Shown: piece after piece, positions 11,886-23,504 of the stretch
Position numbering within the stretch: the stretch's first letter is position 1
Layout: each line of letters begins with the position of its first letter
DNA from: Ciona savignyi
Lineage: Eukaryota > Chordata > Ascidiacea > Phlebobranchia > Cionidae
Assembly (NCBI GenBank): GCA_000149265.1
Contig: CH003067.1
Location: forward strand, 362,563-426,562
Length of the DNA stretch: 64,000 nucleotides
Direction: 5' to 3'
Notes under the pieces: model-generated
Told to the model about the DNA's origin: nothing
What the model saw: the letters and a program-made list of their open reading frames with translations, nothing else
The model's database searches: none
Position numbers and translations under genes: made by a program

Positions 11886-13998
11886 TCGACGATTGACTCT
11901 TGCAACGGGAGGGGGCTCTCCAACGTCCAATTTCCTCACTTCGATCATTGCTAATAAACCTGGGGTGGAATATATTGTCACTTATTGGCGCTACTGATAC
12001 TCCTTTGCAACATTGTTTTTATAATATTTTTACGAGTCTATACGTCTCGAACCCATCGCAGATTTCCATCGCAGAGTTTTTTTGTATAAAAATTCATGTG
12101 AATCGGTCACATTAATCACAAAACACTTTAACATAACATACCTATTTTTCCACGCTTGAATGGCTACAGTCTGACGTATAACAACCACTTAAAAGTTAAA
12201 GGGTTGATCCTCTTTAACTGTGCCGTTGGGCTATATCAGGGGTGGGCAACCTTTCTCGGCTTAGGTGCCAAAATCGGCTAAAATTAATGAAAAAATGCTC
12301 CCGCGTGCCAACTAACAATTAGTGAGAATATATTTCTGTTTTTGAATGTTTACTTCTACTATAATAGGAGTTGTACTATTTCCTACTATAGTAGGAGTTC
12401 TGTACTTTTAAATTGCACTAATGTGACATCAAATAGCTTCTTGTGATGTCATAAATGCCTATAGCCTGTAAGCTTTTACGACAAATTGTTTGTTAAGTTG
12501 ATTGGAAGAAAAGTTGCGTAAAAACCTAATTTTACACAGTTTTGTTTTCAGAAGCGTCGTTTAAATTTTTTGGAAGGTGCTGCTTATCGGTCCCAGAAAA
12601 TTGTCTAACGCAATTTGAACGTAACGATGAGCTTATGTGAAATAACTTACCGGTCTATTTTTTACTTGCCGAAATATGCATTTATGACTTTTACCGATAC
12701 CGAATGACCTTACCGGTACATCGTACATCATGTTTAGCCTTATAAATAACACTTTGTATCTCAAATTGCTAACAAAAGTTAATTAGGATGCTAAGGGTAA
12801 CTGATATTAACTACATCTGGTTGGCTGCACAAACGTACAAATTTCTCTCACGTCCGATTCGTCTGTGGCAGCAGGTTGAGAAATTTGCAAGCGGATTGTT
12901 GTACTCTTTGGTGTTTGTTAAGTAACAATAACACGGTAATAAATAATCAAATCTTCACAACTTAAGGTAATAAACATTTAATGCACGTGGCCAAAGCTCA
13001 AATAATACAATCTTTAAGTTATCATCTTTAAGAGAAGGGAATCTAATTTCCTTGAACTAGCGTGCCAGAAATACGAGCTCGCGTGCCAAGTTGGGCACGC
13101 GTGCCAGGGGTTGCCCATGCCTGGGCTATATTAAGAAAGATTATAGTTCATTTTATTGTCAAAACGTTGTCAATAAAACAACCGAATAGTTTAATGCTTT
13201 TTATTAGTGAACGCTTCGCTGCGAATTGCGTCGAAATTGCAGCGCGGATATTAGACCGTTAATTTTTCCTTTGCTCTTGCAGCTTGCCAATCGGTTTCTC
13301 TCAGTCAGCAAATGTGACTTTTGTCTTGCTATTTCTTGGTCGACTGTACAAGAAAGACCGGAAACTTATCAGCCATACCAACCGAGGCTCGATGCTCGAT
13401 TTTTCGCGGAGCCCACGCCGTTCTCCCCTCTATTCTATTTCTTCGTTCTGTCATTCCTGCGTATATGACTTGTGTATAGTATCCCATTTCTAGATCGATG
13501 CTGTGGTTAATGGAATGGTACATCCCATTTGTCCCTGAAATCTATAATATCTTCTCAAATAATTTGCTTCAATAAAAACCATTCGTATTTATGATTGAAG
13601 TTTTTTCCCAAACAATAATCCATCGTGCTTTAAGCTACAACCTTAAAATTTAATGTAAAATAATTAAATTGCTTGGACAACTTTCACCTTCGACCAGCAA
13701 ACCCAACATATTTTGGTCAACGCCACTTAATTGCCACAAGCCACTAAATTAGTATAGAATTAGTCGTTGCAATATCTCCCACAACCAGAAGATGAGCATG
13801 ATGTGATCTGACAATTTTTCATGGTAAAATTACTGTCCCACACTGTGATTGAGAAATCGAATCCTACCGGGTTCTACATCCGGGAATGCCTGCCGATTTC
13901 CGACCTCTTCGTTATACTTGATGACGTAATCGATCATTGCTGTCGCCGCATTAATCGATCATTGCTGTCGCCGCATTAATCGATCATTGCTGTCGCAT
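11886..13998 (-). pseudogene. AADC remnant F, shattered decarboxylase copy
   Basis: Pieces of a minus-strand decarboxylase gene lie in the right order. There is an internally deleted exon 5 with its acceptor (11886-11959; reads back to LLAMIEVRKLDV), then intron 4 sequence like copy E. The end of exon 4 follows (12142-12186, SHSSVEK region), then the intron-1/exon-2 junction (about 13454-13500, with exon 2 itself gone), then exon 1 with its donor (13868-13998). Exon 1 carries a 25-bp tandem expansion and has lost its start. A hAT-type element (12237-13123) sits between the exon 4 and exon 2 pieces. No function is possible; it marks the left edge of the array. Confidence 0.8.
12237..13123. mobile_element. 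Non-autonomous hAT-type DNA transposon
   Basis: The ends are inverted: CAGGGGTGGGCAACC on the left and GGTTGCCCATGCCTG on the right. The element is flanked by an exact 8-bp duplication, ggctatat, at 12229-12236 and 13124-13131. The 8-bp duplication and the CAGGG(G)TGGGCAAC end are typical of hAT elements. No transposase frame is present in the 887 bp. The right part repeats 'gcgtgcca' several times. Confidence 0.85.
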
Positions 13999-14002
13999 TA
14001 AT
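13931..14002. repeat. 25-bp tandem repeat inside AADC remnant F exon 1
   Basis: Two full units and one shortened unit begin at 13931, 13956 and 13981. Each starts cgatcattgctgtcg and ends gcattaat. They are expanded from a piece of exon 1 that is single-copy in the other decarboxylase genes. Confidence 0.85.
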
Positions 14003-15338
14003 CACATAAAAAAACTGTAACAAGTCCTACTTAGCAACAGCGTCAAACAGCCAACCGGGCAGTGAGGAAATCAAAACAGTTTATACTACGACTTTCGCTT
14101 TAAGTTTACAATGTAGCTTTCATTTAAGATATTAACATTGCGGGTATAAACGCTGGAGTGATACAGTTGCAGGATTATGGTGTATTGTGTTTGAAAGCTA
14201 ATATTATTAAAAAGAAAGCAATAATACTTATCTAACCAACTCAGTCTTGTTGTTTTGAATTGACTTGAGACTTGATATAAGTAGTTACAAGACATATAGA
14301 ATCGCTACGAAGTAACCCTGAAAGAATTTAAGCATGGTGAGTATAACATTTAGAAAAGGATAATTGAGTACCGGTCATCGATATGCTTTATAACACTGGT
14401 TATTAATTACTTCGTGATCATAATATGGTTAACACAGCAAAAAAATATCATTTTGGTCAATTTTGATCAGATTTGCTAAATGTTAGTGCGGTAGCCGCCG
14501 ATGTACCAATAAGAAAATAGAAATAAAATAGGCTATCTAGGGAAATACCCTAAAAATTATGATTTGTTCATAAATCATGATTGTGAGAGGCTTGACATAT
14601 CGTTTCGACATCTCCAACAAAGAGTCGCCAAATCGGATTAAAACTTCAAGAATTGTTAGACAACATGACCCAGATTTTAAACAGAAAGATAAAAAAAATA
14701 ACTTTTTTGTACCAAACCCAGGGGAATTCCCCGAATCCATGTAAAACTAAATCGGGCTGTTTTGGGAATTTGGCTTCATTTTATTACTTCGCTTGACAAG
14801 AGGCTTTTAAAGCATTTGTGGTGAAATGTTTGTTAATATATCACAATTATTTTTTTAACTATACGTGGAAAAGAAGTTTGGTTTGATAACTATGGGAGCC
14901 ATGCGTTTATGCTTGCAGAAACAAAACTATGACAGTCCGGTTAAAACTTTCTGGAATGTTGGATAACATGGACCTGACATGCACATATCTGACAATACAA
15001 TTTATTGTGTAATAAACATTAATAGAATGATCGAATTGTTACCTCAGGGACTCATGCGTTTATGCTTGCAGAAACAAACTACATACTCGGTGTATAAAAT
15101 ACAAATTGTCGTTAGGGACCCTGCTCGGATGAAAATATAGCATACAAAATGTTTTACAAATGGTGGTGTTTAAAAGCACGTCAACTTAAACCCACCCGCT
15201 TAGTTATTTAATTGAATGAGCCTTAGTGATCTTTTATTTGAATATCCAGAACAAAGATTTTTACCACCATCCCGAGTTTACCGGGTTCAAAATATGTTTT
15301 AACTGATTTTACCTCAGGAAAAATGGAATGAAGAAAAA
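13999..15338. other. 5' flank of AADC copy A with dispersed repeat
   Basis: No coding sequence. About 14090-14440 is shared with the flanks at 22320-22740 and 31000-31400, so it is the common 5' region of the + strand decarboxylase copies. From about 14480 to 15240 it holds the dispersed repeat that recurs at 22740-23500 and 33690-34190 and, inverted, at 23690-24150 and 31490-31900. Confidence 0.6.
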
Positions 15339-15342
15339 ATGA
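15316..15342 (+). promoter_or_regulatory. Acceptor site and overlapping upstream ORF of AADC copy A
   Basis: An acceptor-like 'ttttacctcag' ends just before the leader, with no matching donor visible nearby. The leader then has ATG AAG AAA AAA TGA (15328-15342), a four-codon upstream ORF whose stop overlaps the main ATG at 15339. The same upstream ORF is present in all five copies, and the acceptor in A, B, D and E. It could be a trans-splice acceptor or the end of a 5' UTR intron. Confidence 0.5.
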
Positions 15343-18300
15343 ATACAAAAGCACCGCGGATGGGGATTGATCCGGAAACCTTCCGCAATGCGGCGACAGC
15401 GATGATTGATTACGTCATCAATTATAACAAAGAGGTCGGAAATCGGCAGGCATTCCCGGATGTAGAACCCGGTAGGATTCGATTTTTCAATCACAGTTTG
15501 GGAGAGTAATTTTACCATGAAAAATTGTCAGATCACATCGTGCTCATCGTATGGTTGTGGGAGATACTGCAACGACTAATTGTATACTAATTTAGTGGCT
15601 TGTGGCATTGATCAGCATATGTTGGATTGCTGGTCGAATGTGAAAGTTGTCCAAGCAATTTATTTATTTTAAATGGGATGCACTCTTCCATTGACCACAG
15701 CATCGATCTACTAATCAGATACTATACACAAGTCATATACGCAGGGTTCATGAGAGATTTACTGCCATCGGATGCCCCGAAAGCGGGAGAGTCGTGGGAA
15801 GATGTATATAGCGACATCGAGCGTGTAGTAATGAAAGGGATGACACATTGGAACGCTTCAGGGTTTTTCGGGTATTTTCCAGCGGCCAGCAGCTTTCCTG
15901 GATTGCTCGCTGACATTCTATGCGGAGGGGCAACTTGTGTCGGGTTTACATGGGTGGGTGTTGTTACTGATCCTGTTTGGAACCTTTCCTTCACCAAGTC
16001 AGGCCTAAACCTAGTGGAATAACGTGTTCTACTAAATTTAGGGATCTTTATAAGCATACACAACATACTGCAATAGTTGCGAAAACTCAAAGGTATAAGC
16101 ATACACAACATAATAGTTTCGGAAACTCAAAGGTGGGCGTAATGTGGCAATTGCCATTATTGTAACGCCTCTTTCACATTCACGTGAATAAACAAGGGTA
16201 TCCTGTCTATCTTATTGTCTACACAATTCGAGAGCCCAACAACTGGAGGTCATGCAAGTTATAGTAATAAAAAATACAAACCACCATCCGTTTATACAGC
16301 CCATAGTATATATGGGTGCTCCCCAGTTAAACTTTCTCGTTGTCATATAGCTTAGCTATATAGCGTCGGGTGCCAGTGAGGACGTTACGGTTTGTCATCT
16401 TAAGGAATGCAATTGCATGAGTAAATTATTGTACCGAGTAAATATTAACAATCGTAAAATTATAAACGCACCATGCAAGAGTCAGGCAACTGGATGATTG
16501 GACCGTAAACACGGAGTTCAATTACTGACCCGGCACACCGTTTCTTACACAGGCAGCGTCGCCATCTTGCACGGAGATGGAAACTGTGATGATGGACTGG
16601 CTCGCCAAAGCACTTAATCTTCCTCAATGTTTCATCCACGGTGGACACGGGCCAGGAGGTGGAGTCATCCAAGGTGAGACATGTTGTGTCGTTCAAAATG
16701 AACTGACCGTGTCCGAGCACGATTTATATTGTTACACAACATTTGTCCCGTAATACACTGTAGTAGCCCAAAAACTCTTTTTGGTGTCCCACCTATACGA
16801 ATAAGCATGATAATCGTTTAACGGTTAAACGTTAAACTTTAACCTATCCAGGCACAGCAAGCGAATCGACGCTAATAACGCTCATTGCTGCCAGAAGCAA
16901 AGTGATTAGTCGAGAGCTATCACGTGATCCGAACTTATCAATGTATGACGTCCTGTCAAGAATGGTCGTTTATACATCTAACTGTAGCCATTCAAGCGTG
17001 GAGAGAGCAGGTTTGCTTATTTTTACCTAACAAAGTTTTGACCCCATGACACTTTTTACGCGTTTACCATTTAGCAACACAGCACTCGGTTGTGTGACAT
17101 AGGAGTTTTAGTTTCGCCACCAATTCAAAACATTCCACTTCAGGTTTATTAGCAATGATCAAAATAAGAAAATTGGACGCTGGGCGTGAGGGTGTCCTGA
17201 GGGGGAAGACACTGCAAGAGGCAATCGACGAAGACAAGAAAAATAACAAAATCCCAACATTTGTAAGTGAAATGTTTTAATTATGTGCGTCTGTAATATG
17301 TGTATTTGTGTGTGTGTGTTGCGTTGAGTGCTTAATTGTGTGGTTAAAGTGCGGTGCTATCATTAATTTAGCAAAAAAGTTGCTTGGTTAACGATATGGT
17401 GTAAGTCGGTTTGAAAACTGTAAAATACGTTGGCTAAAAACTTAGCCCAGTGAAAATACATCGCGTTAGACAAAAATTTTAATTAAACGTTTCGCAGGTG
17501 TGCGCTACTCTAGGTACGACTTCATGCTGTTCATACGACAATGTGGACGAAATCGGAAGAATATGTAAGTGCGAAATGATTCTATTACAAATAAATTGTT
17601 TTGAAACGTCAAGTAAGTTTGTGGAATCGAAATTCTAATCGGTTGTGTTCTTCGGTTAGATGGTGGTCTGGGTTGAACAAAAGTTGTTTTAACCAAAAAT
17701 GATTACTCACTCTAAACTAATTGGGTCGATTTACCCACCAAAATTTACATTTAAATCATATTGTTACGGTCACGTGTCCATCCTTTTTTGTTTTATTTTA
17801 CTCTCTTATTTAAGTTGTACGTCACATCCTGATTTAGTGCGTGTTGCATGGAATCCTTGAGACCTAAGGTCATTTCATTTTATATTAGGAACCAAGTGGT
17901 GGTCTAATTGAAACCATACTATTGTTAAAAGGTTTTTTTCTGCATAGTGTACGAAAAATTATTATGTATTTTGGCCGGAAATTTCAGGTATGTGTGATTT
18001 GATTATATTTTGTTTCACTGACGTACCTTTTGTTAATCATTTTATTATTTTGTTTTTAGTTACCGCAATACAAGGAAAACTATATTTTGCGCGTATCTGA
18101 TCATAAAAGGCCAGGCTCGTGCTTGGGTTAAGTACAGCCGCAAAACATATTCTATCAAAGAGTTAAGTATAGATAGCCTTTAATTACATGAAGTGCAAAG
18201 ATGGAATAACGTCACCATTTTCCCGTTAAAATCATGGTTTAAACCCAACAACCAAGCGATTAAAACCGGCATTAAATTAAGGTATGTTCCTTTCAGGTGA

Positions 18301-19935
18301 GATAGAGGATATTTGGCTACATATTGATGCCGCCTATGCAGGGACTGCGCTGATATGCCCTGAATTTCGCCATATAGCTGACGGAATACAGGTGAATATG
18401 GCGCCACACGAACGTTACTTTTAAATAAAAACAACTAATGGTGTAATATAGTGCCGTAAAGCTGAAGATTCAATTCTTAATTCTAAGGTTGAAGTTTTAA
18501 TTTTTTATAAACTTGGCCATAAATTAAAGAGATAAAGTGCAAACAAAACAGTCGTTTCCTATTGATATCTTAAGGCTAAAACACTCTTAACCGGCCAAAC
18601 ATTTTCTTTCCAGAGATCTACTTCATTTAACTTCAACCCACATAAATGGCTGATGGTTAACTTTGACTGCTCAGCGTTATGGTAAGCTTATTTTTAGGGT
18701 GTGCTGTAATGGTAAATGAAAGGTTTGTTCTAGTGATCAGATAATATCGCATAAATTCCATTTTTACACAGGGTACGTGACAGCAGCTACCTCAGCAACT
18801 CGGCCAAAGTGAATGCGCTTTACTTGGAGCACGAAACGCAACAAACCACCATCGATTACCAGGTGAGCTTTGTAGATATGATAACATACATTAGTTGTCT
18901 TATTCTAACCGGGAATGAACGTGAAATTCCACTCGTGGGTATAAATTTTCTATACTCTATCTAATTATCTTAATGGATAATTTTTTTATACAATTCTATA
19001 CATGTATCGGTCGCGTTAACCATTCGGCTACAGGACCGTGCCACCCGAATGTATTAATACAGTTTTACTACAGCACTGGCAGATACCGCTCGAACGAAGG
19101 TACCGGTCGCTGAAAATCTGGTTCGTTCTTCGCATGGTGGGTATAGATGGCCTTCAATCACACATACGTCGGGGAGTGGCCGAAGCAAAGTATTTCGAAA
19201 GTTTAGTTAGAAAGGACGAAAGATTTGAGATCGTGTTTCCAGTTACCTTGGGACTAGTGTGCTTGAAATTGAAGCGTCCAGGATTAAATCTAGAAGTAAA
19301 TACTGTGTTATTTTAAATCTTACTTTGGCATTTTCGCTTGAGATCATGAGGTACTTTAGCTACCATTATACTGAGCTACAAAATTTATATTGCGCAATCT
19401 GGTTGTAAGTAGTAATTCGTTAAATAAAAGGTCTTGCCTGAATATAGATGCGTTATAATGAAATCATAACCTTTACTGTGGACAGGTGGTGGCTTAAAAA
19501 ATCAAATTTCTAAAAGCTCCCCAATTAGTTTAGTTTTACGTTAGTTTATTTTTTGCTTCTTTATTACATTACACAACAATGGCATAATTATTTCAAGTTA
19601 AGTTAGCAGGATAAAACGGAAAAACTACAGTACTTAAAACACGTCTGTAAATAACCATTTTATAGCGAAGACCTTACCGTTAATCCTTACAATAACCAAA
19701 TTACGGTTAAAAACTAAATTAATAAATTACCACTTCCCGTTTTCTACCCAAGGAGGAGAACTCGATCAACAAAGAACTCAACCGAAAAATCCAGGATGAT
19801 CGGCGAATTCACTTGGTTCCATCAACTGTTCATGGAATCTATTTCCTTCGGGTTGCAACAGGGTCAGTCAACTGCAGCCGTCAAGCGCTGGATAATTGCT
19901 GGGACGTAATCCGCGAGATGGCGCAACTTGTATAA
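15339..19935 (+). CDS. AADC copy A: aromatic L-amino-acid decarboxylase-like, intact, 11 exons, Glu at pocket position 354
   Basis: Exons: 15339-15471, 15745-15953, 16553-16673, 16852-17010, 17144-17262, 17498-17564, 18297-18391, 18614-18681, 18772-18862, 19074-19295, 19753-19935. The join is 1467 nt, 488 residues, with no stop or frame break (human AADC is 480). It is a PLP fold-type I group II decarboxylase, which removes CO2 from aromatic amino acids in the cytosol, as a dimer. Human-numbered residues present: Trp71, Tyr79, Phe80, Pro81, His192 (SNCSHSSVE), Thr246 (LGTTSCC), Asp271 (HIDAAYAG), Lys303 ([13 protein letters not shown]) and Tyr332 (NALYLEH). Oddities: Gly354, which is Ser in histidine decarboxylase, is Glu (WQIPLERR, codon gaa); Thr82 is Ala; and the residue before HWQIP is Gln instead of Arg. 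It is the first complete + copy. AATAAA lies at 20079. Substrate uncertain. Confidence 0.93.
16001..16213 (+). repeat. SINE-related relic in AADC intron 2
   Basis: Sequence like the SINE core and tail ('ttctactaaatttagggatc', 'aaaggtgggcg', 'cacattcacgtgaataaac') lies in intron 2 of copy A, with a short internal duplication of 'aagcatacacaacat'. Matching relics occur in intron 2 of copies B (26267-26446), C (35187-35352) and D (44945-45110, reversed), so the insertion predates the duplications. Confidence 0.6.
17290..17322. repeat. TG microsatellite in AADC copy A intron 5
   Basis: A tg-rich run follows exon 5. A longer homologous run is at 36297-36323 in copy C. Confidence 0.6.
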
Positions 19936-21785
19936 GCAGCATTTGCTGTTAAATCGAAGATTCTACGGTAAGGTCGTGTCGCCGAATAATTAAACCGAAC
20001 GAAACATATATAGACCACCAAATGAAAAAAGGTCTTGGTGATGAAGCCTAAATAGGATCAAAACTGAGCTCGAAAAAAAATAAAGATTTTATAACCGGTG
20101 TCGTGTGTTTAGCAATTTCTTCGGCCTCCTTATAGTAGCTACTGCAATCATTTTCTGAAATGTTGAATAAATAGATTTAATTGAGATTCCAGCTAATTTG
20201 TTTACTTGTTTTATCACGTTTACTTCATGCAAACAATTTTGAAACAGTAGCAGAAAATTTCGGTTTGGATTTAGAAAATATAGAGAATCAGAATAACGTT
20301 CAAAAATGATGCTTACGCTCTATACATATCTTTAACCCTTTGTGGAAATCTCCAGAAATTCAATTGTACTGAAACTAGTGATCAGTCACATTTACGCTCC
20401 ATTTAAAAATAAAGTACGTAGTTAATTGAGTTGTATCTTCTGGCGGTGTTAGAATTTAATCTGAAGATTTTTAGTCATTTTCTTTAGGAAATTTTGCCAT
20501 GGACCCAAATATGACACAAATCGATAGTCGAATTTAGTGCAAAGAAAACAGTTTGGGATATCCCTAACCCACCATGAACCATTTATCGTGAAACCATTAT
20601 AACACTTTACCCCACTCAAACCAGTGATTAGTCTGACTTAAGACCTGATAATAACATAACTAAAATTAACTAGTAACGTTTTAGAGATGTTAACTGATAT
20701 ATCAGCTTTGCATTGGCAAATTGTGGGTGAATTATGTCAGAGAAACACACGGGAGAATATATACAAACGACGAACTGTTCCCTGCATTTTAATTGGTAAC
20801 ACGGGAACCCATTAGTTTCTGCTTGAGATCAGTTATAGTTATAATAGGATGGGGTATTAATGTTTATCCCAAGGGGGTAAACACACGAAACCAAGGGGGT
20901 GAACACACAGGCATCGTCAGGTCACCTCTCGCCCACCGTCGGGTTGCCTAAGCTATTGCAGTATGTTGTAAACGTTCCTTCAATTTAGTAGAACTCATTC
21001 ATCCCCTTGACTCAGGCAGAATGTCGACTAGCTAGCGACTAGTTTTGAACCTGCAACCTTTTGGTGGAAAGGCGTAGCCCTAAACCAACCAGGCTAACCG
21101 GTCTGAGTAATTAGATATCCAGCAGGGAACCGATCGTTTTTACAACATGCAGAAACATATAGCGTAGAGTCAAAATGGATTTTAAAAATAATGTTGACAG
21201 GTGGTTGAGACTCTCCGATTTTAAATAGAATGTGAATAAAAACGACTGTATACCAATTTAATAATAAATTGTCTTCTTTTCACTCGTTGTCTAGTCAATC
21301 GCCTTAAAAAGCTGGTTTTATGTTTTTATTGATGACTCTTGTTCCAATCTTTAGATAGAAGTTAGATAGACTTGGTCGTATTGCGCGCTTAAGGTCTATT
21401 TATTTTATAAAGAACACAAAATCCGAATAGGATTATTTTTATTTCAACTAAACAGTGTTGTTAGACGTGTTTACAGATACATGTTGATGCTTAACAGTCT
21501 ACACGTATGTAGTAACTTATGTGGTGCGTGGGATTTGTAAAGGCAGCAAGTTTCCTGGACAGAAACTAGAATAATATCTTCGTGTCAGGCATGTCACACT
21601 TTCACTGTTCCAAAATTCTTTCGTTAAAGCAAACGTGATAAAACAGGTAAACAAATGAGCTAAAATATTAATAAAATATATTTATCTTAAATTCTAAAAC
21701 AGACATGGCTGGAGGTAGCTACCACAAAGAAATTTGCTAAACAGACAACACCGATTAGAATCTCCGTTGTGGAGACAAATGCCGC
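19936..21785. other. Spacer between AADC A and remnant G (tail-to-tail)
   Basis: No gene. The spacer matches the C-D spacer (38971-41157) over most of its length, including blocks such as 'ccactcaaaccagtga' and 'aaatcgatagt'. A degraded tRNA-like repeat (19973-20075) and a reversed SINE (20845-21108) lie inside. AATAAA at 20079-20084 could end copy A. Confidence 0.65.
20845..21108 (-). repeat. tRNA-derived SINE, reverse orientation
   Basis: The reverse complement gives the tRNA-like head, the 'ctagctagtcg' block, 'aacccgacggtgggcg' and the tail. The homologous spacer beyond copy C has a related copy at 40168-40480. Confidence 0.7.
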
Positions 21786-21965
21786 TTATACAAGTAGCGC
21801 AATCTCGCGGATTACATCCCAGCAATTATCCAGCGCTTGACGGCTGCAGTTGATTGACCCTGTTGCAACCCGAAGGAAATAGATTCCATGAACAGTTGAT
21901 GGAACCAAGTGGATTCGCCGATCATCCTGGATTTTCCGGCTGAGTTCTTCGTTGATTGCGTTCTC
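21786..21965 (-). pseudogene. AADC remnant G: last exon only
   Basis: Reverse reading gives [20 protein letters not shown]...[17 protein letters not shown]...LVV-type end with TAA at 21786-21788, nearly identical to exon 11 of copies D and E. The exon is cut at 21965, where the acceptor and all upstream exons should follow. Just beyond (about 22000-22060) is sequence resembling the 5' flank of copy D (about 46125-46170), so exons 1-10 were probably lost by one internal deletion. It lies tail-to-tail with copy A. Confidence 0.85.
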
Positions 21966-23504
21966 ATCATATAAAAACCTAAGCGATTTAGTTGTAAGAA
22001 CTCAGCCTTACAAGAACGATTATTGGATTGCAGAGGTAAGATTCAAATGAACCTTCTAGCTGGTAAAGTAGCGAATCATCGCATGACCTGAACATCTAGT
22101 GTAGATGGGCCCAGCAACCATATTGTGAAAAACAACATAACATCCATCGATTCAGATAATAATCCGAAAGATACGTAGAACTAAATCTCTTACATAGCGG
22201 TTCAAAATGATACTCAGGTGATCTTAAACCAATTTCATTTTGTATTCGCATAGTATACCTCTCAAGGCGCATGTCAGTTTGTAATACGTGTTAAGAGTCA
22301 TCGACTCTGACTCGTCATAGCCAGCTTCCTCTGCCAGGGCAGACTTCCGCTTTAGGTTTACAATGTAGCATTTCATTTAAGAGAATAACATTGCAGGTAT
22401 AAAGGCTGGAGTGATACAGTTGCAAGATTATGGTGTATTGCATTATTTGATTTAACAAGGTTGAGTCGTAACCCCTGTCAAGATTAAATATTAACCATAA
22501 TTTTATTAAAATGGAAGCAATAATACTTATCCAATCAACTGATCTTGTTGTTTGGAAGTTACTTAAGACTTGATATAAGTAGTTACAAGCCATACAGGAT
22601 CGCTTCGAAGTAATTCAGAACGAATTTAAGCATGGTGAATATAACATTTAGAAAAGGATAATTGAGTACCCGTCATTGATAGGCTTTATAACACTGGTTG
22701 TTGTCAGATTACCTCGTGATTGTAACATGGTAAACACAGCAAAAAAGAACCATTTTAGTCAATTTTGATCAGATTTGGTAAATTTAATAAGAAAAAAAGA
22801 AATAAAATACATAGGGTAATACCCTAAAATGATGATTTGTTCTTAAATTATAATTGTGACAGGCATGACATATCGCACTGACATTTGCAACAAGGAGTCG
22901 TCAAACAGGATTGAAACTTTAAGAATTGTTAGATAACATTACCCCAGATATGTTAAAACAGAATTTTATGTACCAAACCCAGGAAAAATCCCCGAAGCAA
23001 TCCAAAAACTAAATCGGGCTGTTTTGGGAATTTGGCTTTATTTTATTACACCGCTTGACAAGAGGCTTTTAAAACATTTGTGGTGAAATGTTCGTCAATA
23101 TATCACTATTAATTTTTAACTACACGTGGAACAGAAGTTTGGTTTGATAACTATGGGACTTATTCGTTTATGCTTGCAGAAACAAAACTATGGCGGTCCG
23201 GCTAAATTTTTCTAGAATATTGGATAACATAGACCTAACGTGCACATATCTGACAATAACATTTAAAGTGTAATGAACATTAATAACAAGATTGAATTGT
23301 TACCACAGGGACCCATGCGTGTATGCTTGCAGAAACAAACTACATACTCGGTGTAAAAATAAAATTGTGGTTAGGGACCCTGCTCGCATCAATATATAGC
23401 ATACAAAATTTGTTTTACAAATAGTGGTGTTTAACAGCACGTCAACTTAAACCCACTCGCTTAGTTATTTAATTGCATGAGCTTTAGTGATCCTTTATTT
23501 AAAT

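Noticed and set aside
16553-16673. Histidine decarboxylase as the name for the array
   Set aside because: The HWQIPL(G)RR motif has Gly, not Ser, in four of five copies and Glu in one; the sequence reads closer to AADC/DDC, so HDC is not supported.
22315-22593. 92-codon minus-strand frame, also seen at 14086-14295
   Set aside because: It lies in the shared 5' flank of the AADC copies; the matching flank near 31000 does not keep the frame, so it is repeat sequence.
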